64,000 bases of DNA from Pontimicrobium aquaticum (lineage in GTDB: Bacteria; Bacteroidota; Bacteroidia; Flavobacteriales; Flavobacteriaceae): NCBI RefSeq assembly GCF_005047595.1, contig NZ_SUPL01000005.1:186001-250000 (forward strand), read 5' to 3'. The translations under genes and the position numbers were made by a program. Positions 18,147 to 27,237 of this stretch are shown in pieces. Numbering within the stretch: the stretch's first letter is position 1; every line of letters starts with the position of its first letter. The notes under the pieces are model-generated. The model searched no databases, was not told the origin of the DNA, and was given only the letters and a program-made list of their open reading frames with translations.

Positions 18147-19311
18147 TTTCTTGTTTAAACTCTAAAAAATAATAACTAAACGCATAAAACATCCAGGATT
18201 GGGCCCACCTAATATACGGTATTTTTGAGGTGATACTCTTCTTTTTTTGATAGTAAAAATATCCTTTTGAATCCTGCATATTACTGATGGTCCAATTAAG
18301 TACTCTATCTACTAGATTTTTATGCTCTTTTAACTTGTTCAACTTAGCTAAGGTGACAACCAATTGAGCAGGTGCATGAATATCAATAGGAAAGGTTTTA
18401 TTGTTATAGTATTTTGACACACCCTCTTCTGTAAAAAAATTATTTAAATAATAATTTAAGCCTTTATTTATATTAGGCTGAAAGGTGTTGTCTCCAGATA
18501 TTTTCTGATAGGTATAGATACATTCAAGATTATATCCTGTGTGAAAATTATCTATCCATTGATGAAATGACAGAGTTCCATATGCCCAAGAACCATCTTC
18601 TGATTGCTTTTTACAAACATAGGATACAATTTTTCTGGCTTCAGCCAGTAACTGCTCGTCTTTGTTGTATTGATATACCAAGCAAAGTAATTTGGCTCCC
18701 AAAAGACCTGCGTTAAATACTTGAGTGGTATCTAAAGGAGAGTATGAGAGTGTATAATTTTTTTCATCATCAAAAGATTTATTTAAGTCTTTTAATACAA
18801 AATCACAACTACTGATGGCCGCCTGAAGTAGCGCTTCATTTTTTGTAATATCATATGCCATTAATAACGCTTCAGAAATAAACGACGTTGCTACTACTGT
18901 TGGTGTGTACTTAGGCTGAAAAAAAGCTCTCGCTTGCCAATCAAAATTATAACCCCAGCATGCACCTGAATATCCTTGGGTTTGAAGTTTTAAAATCTCA
19001 TGAGAAAGAAATTTAATTTTATCTAAATAGGCTTCTTTTTGTTCCTTCTTGTATAAATTACAGTAGCCTATTAAAAAAAGCCCAAGTCCTTTAGGGTTAT
19101 AATCCTTTTTTATTCCAAAAATTGGTCTAAAATTAATGGCGTTTCTCTTAAATAGCTGTATCCAAACCAATCTAAAGAACCTGGATTTACCAAGAGGGGT
19201 TTTTTGAATCATCCAGCTATTAAGGCTATCGTACGGATCCCAGCCTTTAAAATCTTCATTTACGCAGTAATCTTTTAGTAGAGTAAAACTTTTTTTAAAT
19301 CTTTCTTTCAA
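18139..19311 (-). CDS. Uncharacterised alpha/alpha-toroid-like protein of the polysaccharide locus
   Basis: I do not recognise a characterised family. The 390-residue protein has no signal peptide or membrane span and is rich in Trp, Tyr and helices. It carries repeats resembling the QW motif of terpene-cyclase and prenyltransferase toroids (KKQSEDGSWAYG near residue 235, MQDSKGYFYYQ near 360), plus ACWGYNFDWQ and HTGYNLECI. An alpha/alpha-toroid fold, as in several polysaccharide-acting enzymes, is plausible. The start is a TTG overlapping the upstream Wzy-like gene by 17 bases, so translational coupling is likely. Confidence 0.6.
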   Translation of the reverse strand: MKERFKKSFTLLKDYCVNEDFKGWDPYDSLNSWMIQKTPLGKSRFFRLVWIQLFKRNAINFRPIFGIKKDYNPKGLGLFLIGYCNLYKKEQKEAYLDKIKFLSHEILKLQTQGYSGACWGYNFDWQARAFFQPKYTPTVVATSFISEALLMAYDITKNEALLQAAISSCDFVLKDLNKSFDDEKNYTLSYSPLDTTQVFNAGLLGAKLLCLVYQYNKDEQLLAEARKIVSYVCKKQSEDGSWAYGTLSFHQWIDNFHTGYNLECIYTYQKISGDNTFQPNINKGLNYYLNNFFTEEGVSKYYNNKTFPIDIHAPAQLVVTLAKLNKLKEHKNLVDRVLNWTISNMQDSKGYFYYQKKKSITSKIPYIRWAQSWMFYAFSYYFLEFKQENE

Positions 19312-20524
19312 TATTTGTTTCCTTTATACTTTCAAAATAAAAAAACGAACTAAACAAAATAATTAGGACAGTAAAATAAGCGCTAAATATAATGCCGCTA
19401 CTAGAAAGGGACAAAATAATTAAAATAACCACTAAAAACTTAACTACTGGATTACTTATTTTAAAATTAAATATATATTTCACATATAAAAAGACATAAA
19501 TCAAAGGACCAAATACACCAAAAAATAAATATGAATCTATGATTGCTAATTCTGGTCTAATTTTATGAAAAAAACCGCCACCAAAAACATAGTTCAAAAA
19601 TCCCCAATTATTATTAATAAATGTGTCAATATATTTCATTAATAAATCATTTCTAAGAGAAGTAATTGCTGATAAAAGTCCTTTTTCGTAATAAATAGAT
19701 ATAAGTACATTAAACACCCCTTGAAGTGATAGGAGTATGTTTTTTTTAAAAACATATAACACAATCAATATTAAACTTGCCCCAATCCAAAAATATTTGT
19801 TTCTGTATTGCTTAAAATGAAAAAAATGAAAAATGCCAAGTAAAACTAAAAAAAAATAAATTCTTTTTGTTCCAACTAGAAGTGATATTAAAGCAGCTAA
19901 TATTAAACCTAAAGCAAACTTTCTTTGTTTAGAATTAATATATTTGAAATAATAATATATAATAATAAAAATAAAAAGATAACTTGAATATGTACTTCTA
20001 TCAAAAAGCCCCATATACCCAAACCTTAGGCCAGAATAAGTTTTAAAAAATTTAATATCTAAACAATACCCAACAATAATGGCTAAGCTATTCACCCAAA
20101 AAATATATTGAATAACAATAAGAGACTTTTTTATTGCATCCTCATTTATTGAAAAAAAAGGTATTAGGAATAATGGTAAAAAACAAGCTTTAACAAAATA
20201 ATCAAAATTAGCAATTAGATTAGTTTTAATGTCAATATTCAAAAGAAAAATATTACTCAACAAAAAAGTAAGAGATAATATTATTAGACAATATATCAAT
20301 GCTTTTGCATATTTTTTCTTATATGATCTATAATAAATTATGAAAGTTATTATTGCAATTAGTCCAATTACTTTTGAATAACGCGTATAAAGTAGGAATT
20401 CAAAATTGAATATTTGAGCAATTTTTTTTGCTACATCGCCTAAAAAAAATAACAAAATAATTCCTACCAATAAAATTAATAATGGTTGAGGCTTTTTGGA
20501 TGTTTTATTAATTAATCTTACCAT
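19295..20524 (-). CDS. Wzy/O-antigen polymerase-like membrane protein (1)
   Basis: The 409-residue protein has about eleven to twelve membrane segments and a larger loop (near residues 250-330) before the last spans. This resembles Wzy polymerases and WaaL ligases. Sequence identity within these families is low, so the call rests on topology and on location between a GT26-type cluster and another O-antigen ligase-like gene. It probably polymerises or ligates repeat units in the periplasm. Base composition is especially AT-rich, typical of such genes. Confidence 0.68.
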   Translation of the reverse strand: MVRLINKTSKKPQPLLILLVGIILLFFLGDVAKKIAQIFNFEFLLYTRYSKVIGLIAIITFIIYYRSYKKKYAKALIYCLIILSLTFLLSNIFLLNIDIKTNLIANFDYFVKACFLPLFLIPFFSINEDAIKKSLIVIQYIFWVNSLAIIVGYCLDIKFFKTYSGLRFGYMGLFDRSTYSSYLFIFIIIYYYFKYINSKQRKFALGLILAALISLLVGTKRIYFFLVLLGIFHFFHFKQYRNKYFWIGASLILIVLYVFKKNILLSLQGVFNVLISIYYEKGLLSAITSLRNDLLMKYIDTFINNNWGFLNYVFGGGFFHKIRPELAIIDSYLFFGVFGPLIYVFLYVKYIFNFKISNPVVKFLVVILIILSLSSSGIIFSAYFTVLIILFSSFFYFESIKETNIERKI

Positions 20525-20561
20525 TTACTACTTGCACTAAATAATTATTCAAACATAATCT

Positions 20562-21962
20562 CTAATTGTATTGCTTAATAGTAGTCTTTGAATAATTAAG
20601 AAAAAATATAAAAAAAATAAAAAAGGAGATTCCCATTTGTCTAACAAGCACTGACTCTGTAAAACAGAACAATAGCAATGTTATAATAACACTCATTTTT
20701 AAAGTATCCTTTTGCAGAATACTATTCAAAAATATTTTAACAATCCAAAAAACATAAACAACAATAGATAAAACTCCTGAACCTAGCCAAAAACGAAAAT
20801 ATTGATTATGTTCATTAAACTGAATTTTTCTAAATCCTATTTCTCTATAAACCTTAACTAAATTATCTTGAACATCGCCTATCCCTACACCAAATAGAAA
20901 ATTATCCTTTAATATCCTTATAGATGCATAATTATTTACTAATCTAGCAGTATAATTAGATAGCTTAAAAGAGTATAGCTCAACAGGTATTAAGACTAAA
21001 GCTATAACAGTAATACCTAATATAGAAAACAATGATATTACAACCCATTTTATCAACTTAAAACTATAAAAGGTAAAAATTATTTGCCCACATAGCATAG
21101 AGAAAATCATCCCTCCAATAATTATTAAATTGTATTTTAAATTATTAAACATATATATAAACTCCAAATGTGGTTGTATTTTCCATACAAATAAATAAAA
21201 TACAATGAATGACCAAAAAGTGTTTTCTTTTAAAAGTTTTAGTCTATTTTCATTTGTTTGATAACCATTATTCTGAATAACAAAATTTATTGAAAAAATA
21301 AATAATCCAGATATAGCTATTACCAAAGGAGTTAGCAATATAAAAGTTACTAAGAACAAAAGCATAATGGGTTTTCTTATTTTATTTGAAAACAACTCTT
21401 TTCTATTTTTTAAAATTATAATCGAAAATAAAATATAGGCAGCAAAATAGATTGAGTGATCTACAATATTCTTACTAACCAAGTCATGATAAGTAATTCT
21501 ATTCAAAAAATATTTTAAGTAGTTCTCCTTAACGTGTATTTTTTTATAACTACCTTCGATAGCTTCATAAATTATATAAGAATAACTATAAAGTATCGTT
21601 ACAACACATCCCAAAACAAATAATTTAAATATGATGTTTTTCTGTTCATTATTTATATCTATCGTCTTAAATAAAACAAAAGGAAATAATAATAATGGCA
21701 GACTTCTTATTAAGTATTTTGTTCCAGCCTCGAAATCTGAGGAGTAAAATAACGAAACTCCATTCAATAAAAAAACAATGGGTAGAGACAAAACAACTAA
21801 GTTATTTTTATTTGCTACCCAAAGTCTTCCAATAGATTGATAATCTAATAGTGTTAATACTGTCATTAATATTAACATTGGAGTGGTGAGATTGTTTAAA
21901 CTTGGTAAGAAAAAAGCATATAAACAAAGTGAATAAAAGTAAATTTTATTTACTCTGCTCAT
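20562..21962 (-). CDS. O-antigen ligase family membrane protein (2)
   Basis: The protein has 466 residues from ATG 21962 (an in-frame TTG at 21983 is possible). It shows about ten to twelve membrane spans and a large periplasmic loop with the segment LFGVGIGDVQDNL and EHNQYFRFWLGSG. The glycine-rich G-x-G-x-G-D and H-N-x-[YF] pattern is the hallmark of the WaaL/Wzy_C superfamily. It could be the ligase or the polymerase; with two other similar proteins in the locus, roles cannot be assigned. It lies a few bases after the two-domain oxidoreductase gene. Confidence 0.82.
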   Translation of the reverse strand: MSRVNKIYFYSLCLYAFFLPSLNNLTTPMLILMTVLTLLDYQSIGRLWVANKNNLVVLSLPIVFLLNGVSLFYSSDFEAGTKYLIRSLPLLLFPFVLFKTIDINNEQKNIIFKLFVLGCVVTILYSYSYIIYEAIEGSYKKIHVKENYLKYFLNRITYHDLVSKNIVDHSIYFAAYILFSIIILKNRKELFSNKIRKPIMLLFLVTFILLTPLVIAISGLFIFSINFVIQNNGYQTNENRLKLLKENTFWSFIVFYLFVWKIQPHLEFIYMFNNLKYNLIIIGGMIFSMLCGQIIFTFYSFKLIKWVVISLFSILGITVIALVLIPVELYSFKLSNYTARLVNNYASIRILKDNFLFGVGIGDVQDNLVKVYREIGFRKIQFNEHNQYFRFWLGSGVLSIVVYVFWIVKIFLNSILQKDTLKMSVIITLLLFCFTESVLVRQMGISFFIFFIFFLNYSKTTIKQYN

Positions 21963-21985
21963 AAAAAACGGTTTTTTTTCCAAAA

Positions 21986-24136
21986 TTAAACTTCTTGAGG
22001 TAGGCCTGTTATTAAACTATCAATAATTTTATACGTGGTTAAGGTAGTTAATCGTATAGATTCAAAGCTAATTGGAGACTGACTGCCTGTATTTAATGCT
22101 CCTATAAACGCTGTTACTTCTTGCTTATGCCCTTTAGATGTAGACTTTAGTTTTGTAACTTTATTATTCATGTGTAGCTCTCCTGATCTAAAATCATGAA
22201 TTCTACCTATAATACCACCTCCAAACACTTCAATTAATTCTTTAGGTAAGGATTTATCTCCATTAGCTAAGTAAATTAAATTTCCAACCGACCCGTTTTT
22301 AAATTTTACAACAACAGATATATTATCGTCGGTCATCATTTTTTCATTAGCCGTACTAATACTTTCGGCAAATACCTTTGTTGGCTCAGAGTTTGTATAA
22401 TACTGCATCAAATCAATAAAATGACACATTTCCCCAATAATTCTTCCTCCACCTATATCGGGGTTTTGCGTCCAATGCTCTTTAGGAATAAATCCCGCAT
22501 TAACCCTAATATTCACAAAAATTGGTTCAGATAACCCTTCAAATGCTTTTTTAATTTCGGTAGATACTTGAGCAAACCGTCTATTAAAACCAACCATTAA
22601 TTTTCCCTGAGAACTTGAATACACTTCTTCAATCCCTTTTAATTCATTTAGGTTCATTGCTAAAGGCTTTTCCACAAACACATTCTTATTGTTTAGCAAA
22701 GCATCTTTAACATAGGTCGCATGAGAATTATGTGGCGTTGCAACAAATACGGTGTTGATTTTTTGATTGTCTAAAATATCTTTTGCAGATGATGATGAGT
22801 TGTTAAACTGGAATTTTTCAGCAACATTTTTAGAAGTAATCCCTTTAGAGGTTACCACTGTATCCAACGAGGCTCCAGCAAATTTTACATTTGGGATCAA
22901 ATAGCTTTGCGCAAAACTTCCAGCCCCAATAAAGCCAACATTAATATTATCAACGGGGCCGTTGTTCAACTTGAAGTTTGATTGGTATCTCTCCTCATCT
23001 TCTCTGGGATACTTTAGCAAAATTCCTATGGAAGGCTCCTGAACTTTCCCCAAAACAATGTCGTATGCCTTATCTGCTTCCTCTATATCAAAAATATGTG
23101 AGGTCAAGGGTTTTAAGTTAATGCTTCCGTTGGAGATGAGCTTTAAAAAAGCCTCCATATTTCGTTGCTCAGTCCACCTTACATACGCATAAGGATAGTC
23201 GTTACCATTCTCTTCATAATTCACATCATAACGTCCTGGTCCATAAGAACATGATAATTTTAACTCCAGCTCTTTTCTGTAAAAATGAGGGTCTCTTGGC
23301 ACATCCATTTTCACGGCACCCACAACAATTACTTTCCCTTTCTTACGTGATATTTCAGCAGATAGTTCTATTGGATCGTTTGAAGGTGCTGCCGCTGTAA
23401 TAATAACACTGTCAAAACCATGACCATTGGTGAAATTTTCAATGGTTGCCAATAAGTTAGTATTACCACGCAACATGGCTTCATCTGCCGAAATATCTTT
23501 AGCTAAGTTTACAAGTCTTTCTGACAGGTCAATTCCAAATACATTGCAACCATTTGCTTTTAATAGCTGACATGTTATTTGCCCTAACAACCCTAACCCT
23601 ATCACGCAAACATTATCTCCTAAGGTTGGATCGCATTGCCTTATGCCTTGTAATGCAATAGCGCCTAAAGTAGTGTAACTGGCATCTTCAAAAGATACGT
23701 TGTCTGGTATTTTAGCTACTAAGTTTTGAGGAATAGAGACTAACTCAGAATGTGATGCAAAATCCTGCCCAGCACAAGCCACTCTGTCTCCGGATTTAAA
23801 CACCCCATTGGTATCCATTGAGGCCTTAACAATACCTGCGGTACTGTAACCTAGCGCTTTTAAGGAATCTAGTTTGGTCTTAACCTTGTTCAACGTGGCT
23901 TTTAAGCCTTCTTTTTTTACATTCTGGAGTACTTGTGCTACCAGATCTGGACGTTGTTTTGCTTTCCCCAGTAAATTTGCTTTCCCTACTTTTACAGTCC
24001 CTCTTTCGGTTCCTGCGCTAATAAGTGAGAACTTATTGTCTACGAGTACCATACCACTTGTTAAAGAGGGTAGCGGAACATCGTCGACATAGAGGTCTCC
24101 TGTCTTAAAATTTTGTATAACCTGTTTCATTTGCAA
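21986..24136 (-). CDS. Two-domain oxidoreductase (MDR dehydrogenase fused to Gfo/Idh/MocA)
   Basis: The 716-residue protein is a fusion. Residues about 1-375 are a medium-chain dehydrogenase-like domain with the nucleotide-binding segment VCVIGLGLLGQITCQ. Residues about 390-700 are a Gfo/Idh/MocA domain with NVGFIGAGSFAQSYL and FVEKPLAMNL. The N-terminal domain lacks the usual catalytic-zinc Cys (the region reads SLISAGTERGTVKVG). This fusion is found in bacterial capsule and exopolysaccharide loci and presumably oxidises or epimerises a sugar nucleotide or lipid-linked sugar. The true substrate is unknown. Confidence 0.88.
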   Translation of the reverse strand: MQMKQVIQNFKTGDLYVDDVPLPSLTSGMVLVDNKFSLISAGTERGTVKVGKANLLGKAKQRPDLVAQVLQNVKKEGLKATLNKVKTKLDSLKALGYSTAGIVKASMDTNGVFKSGDRVACAGQDFASHSELVSIPQNLVAKIPDNVSFEDASYTTLGAIALQGIRQCDPTLGDNVCVIGLGLLGQITCQLLKANGCNVFGIDLSERLVNLAKDISADEAMLRGNTNLLATIENFTNGHGFDSVIITAAAPSNDPIELSAEISRKKGKVIVVGAVKMDVPRDPHFYRKELELKLSCSYGPGRYDVNYEENGNDYPYAYVRWTEQRNMEAFLKLISNGSINLKPLTSHIFDIEEADKAYDIVLGKVQEPSIGILLKYPREDEERYQSNFKLNNGPVDNINVGFIGAGSFAQSYLIPNVKFAGASLDTVVTSKGITSKNVAEKFQFNNSSSSAKDILDNQKINTVFVATPHNSHATYVKDALLNNKNVFVEKPLAMNLNELKGIEEVYSSSQGKLMVGFNRRFAQVSTEIKKAFEGLSEPIFVNIRVNAGFIPKEHWTQNPDIGGGRIIGEMCHFIDLMQYYTNSEPTKVFAESISTANEKMMTDDNISVVVKFKNGSVGNLIYLANGDKSLPKELIEVFGGGIIGRIHDFRSGELHMNNKVTKLKSTSKGHKQEVTAFIGALNTGSQSPISFESIRLTTLTTYKIIDSLITGLPQEV

Positions 24137-24312
24137 TTATCAAAGAGAAATCTCTATTTTTTTTTTAATATTACAATTAATTCTTTCTGTATAATAAAAT
24201 TCTTAATTTTTATAGTTATTCTATTCTTAAGGAAAAAGGTTATTACAAAGACACTCTAATTTTTCGGAGAAAGAAATAGTTGAATGATTATCTTTAACGC
24301 TCTTTTTCTTTT

Positions 24313-24345
24313 CTTTACAATAAAAGGTTTTAAAAATTTAACCTT
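24313..24345 (-). terminator. Possible terminator after the small lipoprotein gene
   Basis: On the minus strand AAGGTT pairs with AACCTT (24324-24345) and is followed by TTTATTGT. It lies about 20 bases after the stop of the lipoprotein gene and could split the locus into two transcription units. The stem is weak. The rest of the 227-base gap (24137-24363) is AT-rich with no gene visible. Confidence 0.35.
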
Positions 24346-24363
24346 AAAATAAATATAATAAAC

Positions 24364-24840
24364 TTAATAAAAATTTTGTTCGTGCAATACCTTTTGCCAA
24401 ATTCGACCACTCTCATTGAATTGACCAGTTAATATACTAAAAATAGGTTCTTTAGGTAATTCTCTGAAGGCAATTGCAAAATCTTTATATTCACTATTAT
24501 TTTTGCTTTTCAACTCTTGGTCTTTATAATTGAAATCCAAATTTATTTTTTCTCCTGTCATTAAAGTAACATGCAAAAAATATCTTGTACTTGTATCTAT
24601 ATCGGTTGGGTTTTCTTTTATATAAAATATCTTATCCATATTAACTAGTAGCTTAGCCCCATTAGGAGCTTCTACCTCCCAAAAGTTGTCTAATCCTTGT
24701 TTTATTGCTTTAATATTTTCGTCAATAACTTCCTCCTTTAGTGTGTTTATGTCCTTTATATCATCTTCTTTTCCTTCTTTGTTGAACTTGCAAGAGCCTA
24801 ATAAAATAAGTAGTGTATAAATTAAAAATTGTTTTTTCAT
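24364..24840 (-). CDS. Small hypothetical lipoprotein
   Basis: I recognise no family in this 158-residue protein. It begins MKKQFLIYTLLILLGSCKF, a clear lipoprotein signal with the lipobox Cys at residue 17. The mature part is acidic and lysine-rich at first, then has a compact, probably beta-rich domain (WEVEAPNGAKLLVNMDKIFY, RYFLHVTLMTGEKINLDFNYK). It starts three bases after the CapK-like gene, so it is likely part of the same operon, with a periplasmic role in the same pathway. Confidence 0.75.
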   Translation of the reverse strand: MKKQFLIYTLLILLGSCKFNKEGKEDDIKDINTLKEEVIDENIKAIKQGLDNFWEVEAPNGAKLLVNMDKIFYIKENPTDIDTSTRYFLHVTLMTGEKINLDFNYKDQELKSKNNSEYKDFAIAFRELPKEPIFSILTGQFNESGRIWQKVLHEQNFY

Positions 24841-24843
24841 TTT

Positions 24844-26187
24844 TTAAATTTTAGTTTTTTGAATTAAAAATATATGTTTTCCCCTTTTTGTTTTTGGAAT
24901 TTCTTTAACAAATTGTAATTCTATTTCAATTTTATCTTTTACTGAATCTTTTAGCTTTCCAATAAACTTATTTCTGTCAAAATCCATTGGGCTTTTACTA
25001 ACTATTCTAATCAAAAGTTTTCCTAGTTGAACCTGTTCTAATTGAATTTCTTCTATTAAAGCAAATTCATCAAAATGTTGCCCAAAAATAAACGCAGTTA
25101 AAGATACTTTAGTATTATCATTTAAAAAAATATAATCTTGGACTCTGCCATAAATTTTAGTCAAACTTTTACCTTTAAACCCACATTGGCATTCACTGGT
25201 AGTGGAATATTCAGCTTCATCACCAGTATCATATCTAATTAAAGGCATTATAGAATTATCAAACCCTGTTGCAATTATTCTCCCCTTTTTTTCTGGTTCA
25301 TCAATTACATTGTTCAGTGCGTCTACCAATTCTAAATATCCATAAAAAGGATATATATGAAACTCATCTGAAAACGGACAATTACCTGCATGTACCAAAC
25401 GTTCTGAATGACCATACCAATGTGAGATTTTGCTATTAAAATACGTTTCAATCCTTTTTTTATCTTGAAGTATTAAACTCTCTGACCCTAAAAAAACACA
25501 TTTGATATTTAATTTAAGATTCATAGAGCAATCATTAACATAATCCATAAATGAAATTAATGCTGATGGATAAGCATGAATAAAATGAGGTTCGAATTTA
25601 TTGATAACTTTGATTACCTCGTGGATATTTGAAGAATTGATTAGGTAACATGATATAGCTAATCTGTTTTCGATAGCTTGAAATTCATAAAGTTTGTTAC
25701 CAGCAAGAGATTCGCCTCTAATCATAAGGATTTTATTGCCTTCATTGAAACCAAATTGATTCCAGTACCAATCAAAATGTGCTTTCTCTTTAGGTCGAGA
25801 GACTCCTTTTTCTAAATAGAATTCAAACGGAGTACCACTTGTCCCACCGGTATTTGCCTTAATAAAATTAGAACTATCAGAATTCACAAAAGCATTAAAA
25901 TCATTTCTAATTGTTTCCTTGGTTATAATTGGAAAGTCGCGTATTGATTTATATTTAATATTTTTGTAGTAAGGAATTTTTTTTTCTGCTAACTCCAATT
26001 GTTTTCTTAATAAATCATTAAAATTTTTGTAATCCGAATTAATTCTGCTTAAATAAGAAAAATAGAATTTACCATATTTTATTTGTTTTGGCAATAAGCT
26101 ATATAATTTACCAATACCATTTTTAACTGGGTATGGTAGCTCTTTATAAAACTTTAGTAACTTATATAATTTATCCTCTAAGCTCAC
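24844..26187 (-). CDS. CapK-like phenylacetate--CoA ligase family protein (second copy)
   Basis: The 447-residue adenylate-forming protein has the phosphate-binding loop NTGGTSGTPF, an SHWYGHSERL motif and RYDTGDEAEY. A Cys pair lies in SECQCGFKGK. It is only distantly similar to the CapK-like protein at 10968-12266. The start codon is GTG at 26187. It sits between a CapA family gene and a small lipoprotein gene, so this trio probably acts together, perhaps adding an acyl or amino-acid substituent to the polysaccharide; that role is inferred. Confidence 0.85.
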   Translation of the reverse strand: MSLEDKLYKLLKFYKELPYPVKNGIGKLYSLLPKQIKYGKFYFSYLSRINSDYKNFNDLLRKQLELAEKKIPYYKNIKYKSIRDFPIITKETIRNDFNAFVNSDSSNFIKANTGGTSGTPFEFYLEKGVSRPKEKAHFDWYWNQFGFNEGNKILMIRGESLAGNKLYEFQAIENRLAISCYLINSSNIHEVIKVINKFEPHFIHAYPSALISFMDYVNDCSMNLKLNIKCVFLGSESLILQDKKRIETYFNSKISHWYGHSERLVHAGNCPFSDEFHIYPFYGYLELVDALNNVIDEPEKKGRIIATGFDNSIMPLIRYDTGDEAEYSTTSECQCGFKGKSLTKIYGRVQDYIFLNDNTKVSLTAFIFGQHFDEFALIEEIQLEQVQLGKLLIRIVSKSPMDFDRNKFIGKLKDSVKDKIEIELQFVKEIPKTKRGKHIFLIQKTKI

Positions 26188-26193
26188 TTACTT

Positions 26194-27237
26194 TTATTTA
26201 ATTAGCTTCTTAATATGACTAAATTTAATATATTTAAAATAATGAATAATCGTTTTAATTGGTGAGTCTTTAAATCTATGAACAAAAGATTTTACTTCTC
26301 TTATAAGTAGTTGTTCTCTTACCCTTTTCGAGTAACTACCCACTTGATTAATATTTTTATTGATTTTATTTAAATATTCCTCAACTTCAGTTTTATCTAT
26401 CTCTTTTGGAATATGACTATTTTTGCAATACTTATAAATAAAAGATTCGAATTCTATTATGCTTTTTGAGTTGAACTTTAAATTAAGGCATATGGAATAA
26501 TTTCTACTTTCACCTTGTAATATGCTATATCCAACTTCTTTTTCAGGTACATAAACAAAGCTTCCTAAACTATAAGCGATTAGACCATTGTTATAATTCT
26601 CAATACCTTGTATGATATGTGGATGATGGCCTATTACAGCAGTTGCTCCACAGTCTATAAACGCTCTAGCATTGGTAACATCTTTAGGGTCTGGCACATC
26701 TACTAACTCTGTTCCCCAATGTGGAAACACGATAACATGGTTGTGTGTTTGTTTTAAACGTTCTATTTCATCTATAATCTCATTAACCTGATAAGAATCA
26801 GGCCCTACCTTTTGATCCTGATTTCTATTCCAACGTCCTTGTTTTACAAAGGCTATTACAGCAAAGGAAACTCCCTTAATTGTGATTGTTAAAAGGTTAA
26901 AGTTTTTTTTTCCAAAACCAAAATGATCAATTTTTTTTTGATTTAGTACCGACATTACGTCCTTGCAACCAGCAGCACCATAATCCATACAATGGTTATT
27001 GGCTAAAGAAAATGCATCAAACTTATTTAACTGTAACTCTTTTAAAAAATTATAGCTTGTTCTATAATTGCCAGAAACATCAAAAAAATGTTTTTCTCGA
27101 TTATTAGGAATGGTGAATTCGAAATTGCCAATATTGTAGTCGCTTTGTGGGAGATTCACTTCTTTAAATGGATCAATCCCCTTTTCTTCGAAAATTTTAA
27201 AAAGTGCTATGTCACCAACAAAGTTAATACTAACCAT
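26194..27237 (-). CDS. CapA family protein
   Basis: The 347-residue protein has the CapA metallophosphoesterase-like core: NFVGDIALF near the N-terminus, SLANNHCMDYG, VFPHWGTELVD and IGHHPHIIQGIE. CapA of Bacillus is needed for poly-gamma-glutamate export. In polysaccharide loci the family is common and its reaction is unclear. There is no signal peptide visible, so it may act in the cytoplasm or at the membrane. Its gene overlaps the upstream GT4 gene by eight bases and precedes a CapK-like gene by six. Confidence 0.88.
   Translation of the reverse strand: MVSINFVGDIALFKIFEEKGIDPFKEVNLPQSDYNIGNFEFTIPNNREKHFFDVSGNYRTSYNFLKELQLNKFDAFSLANNHCMDYGAAGCKDVMSVLNQKKIDHFGFGKKNFNLLTITIKGVSFAVIAFVKQGRWNRNQDQKVGPDSYQVNEIIDEIERLKQTHNHVIVFPHWGTELVDVPDPKDVTNARAFIDCGATAVIGHHPHIIQGIENYNNGLIAYSLGSFVYVPEKEVGYSILQGESRNYSICLNLKFNSKSIIEFESFIYKYCKNSHIPKEIDKTEVEEYLNKINKNINQVGSYSKRVREQLLIREVKSFVHRFKDSPIKTIIHYFKYIKFSHIKKLIK

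Noticed and set aside
24137-24363. Intergenic gap of 227 bases as an RNA gene
   Set aside because: Apart from a weak hairpin near 24324-24345 it is plain AT-rich sequence with no conserved RNA motif visible.
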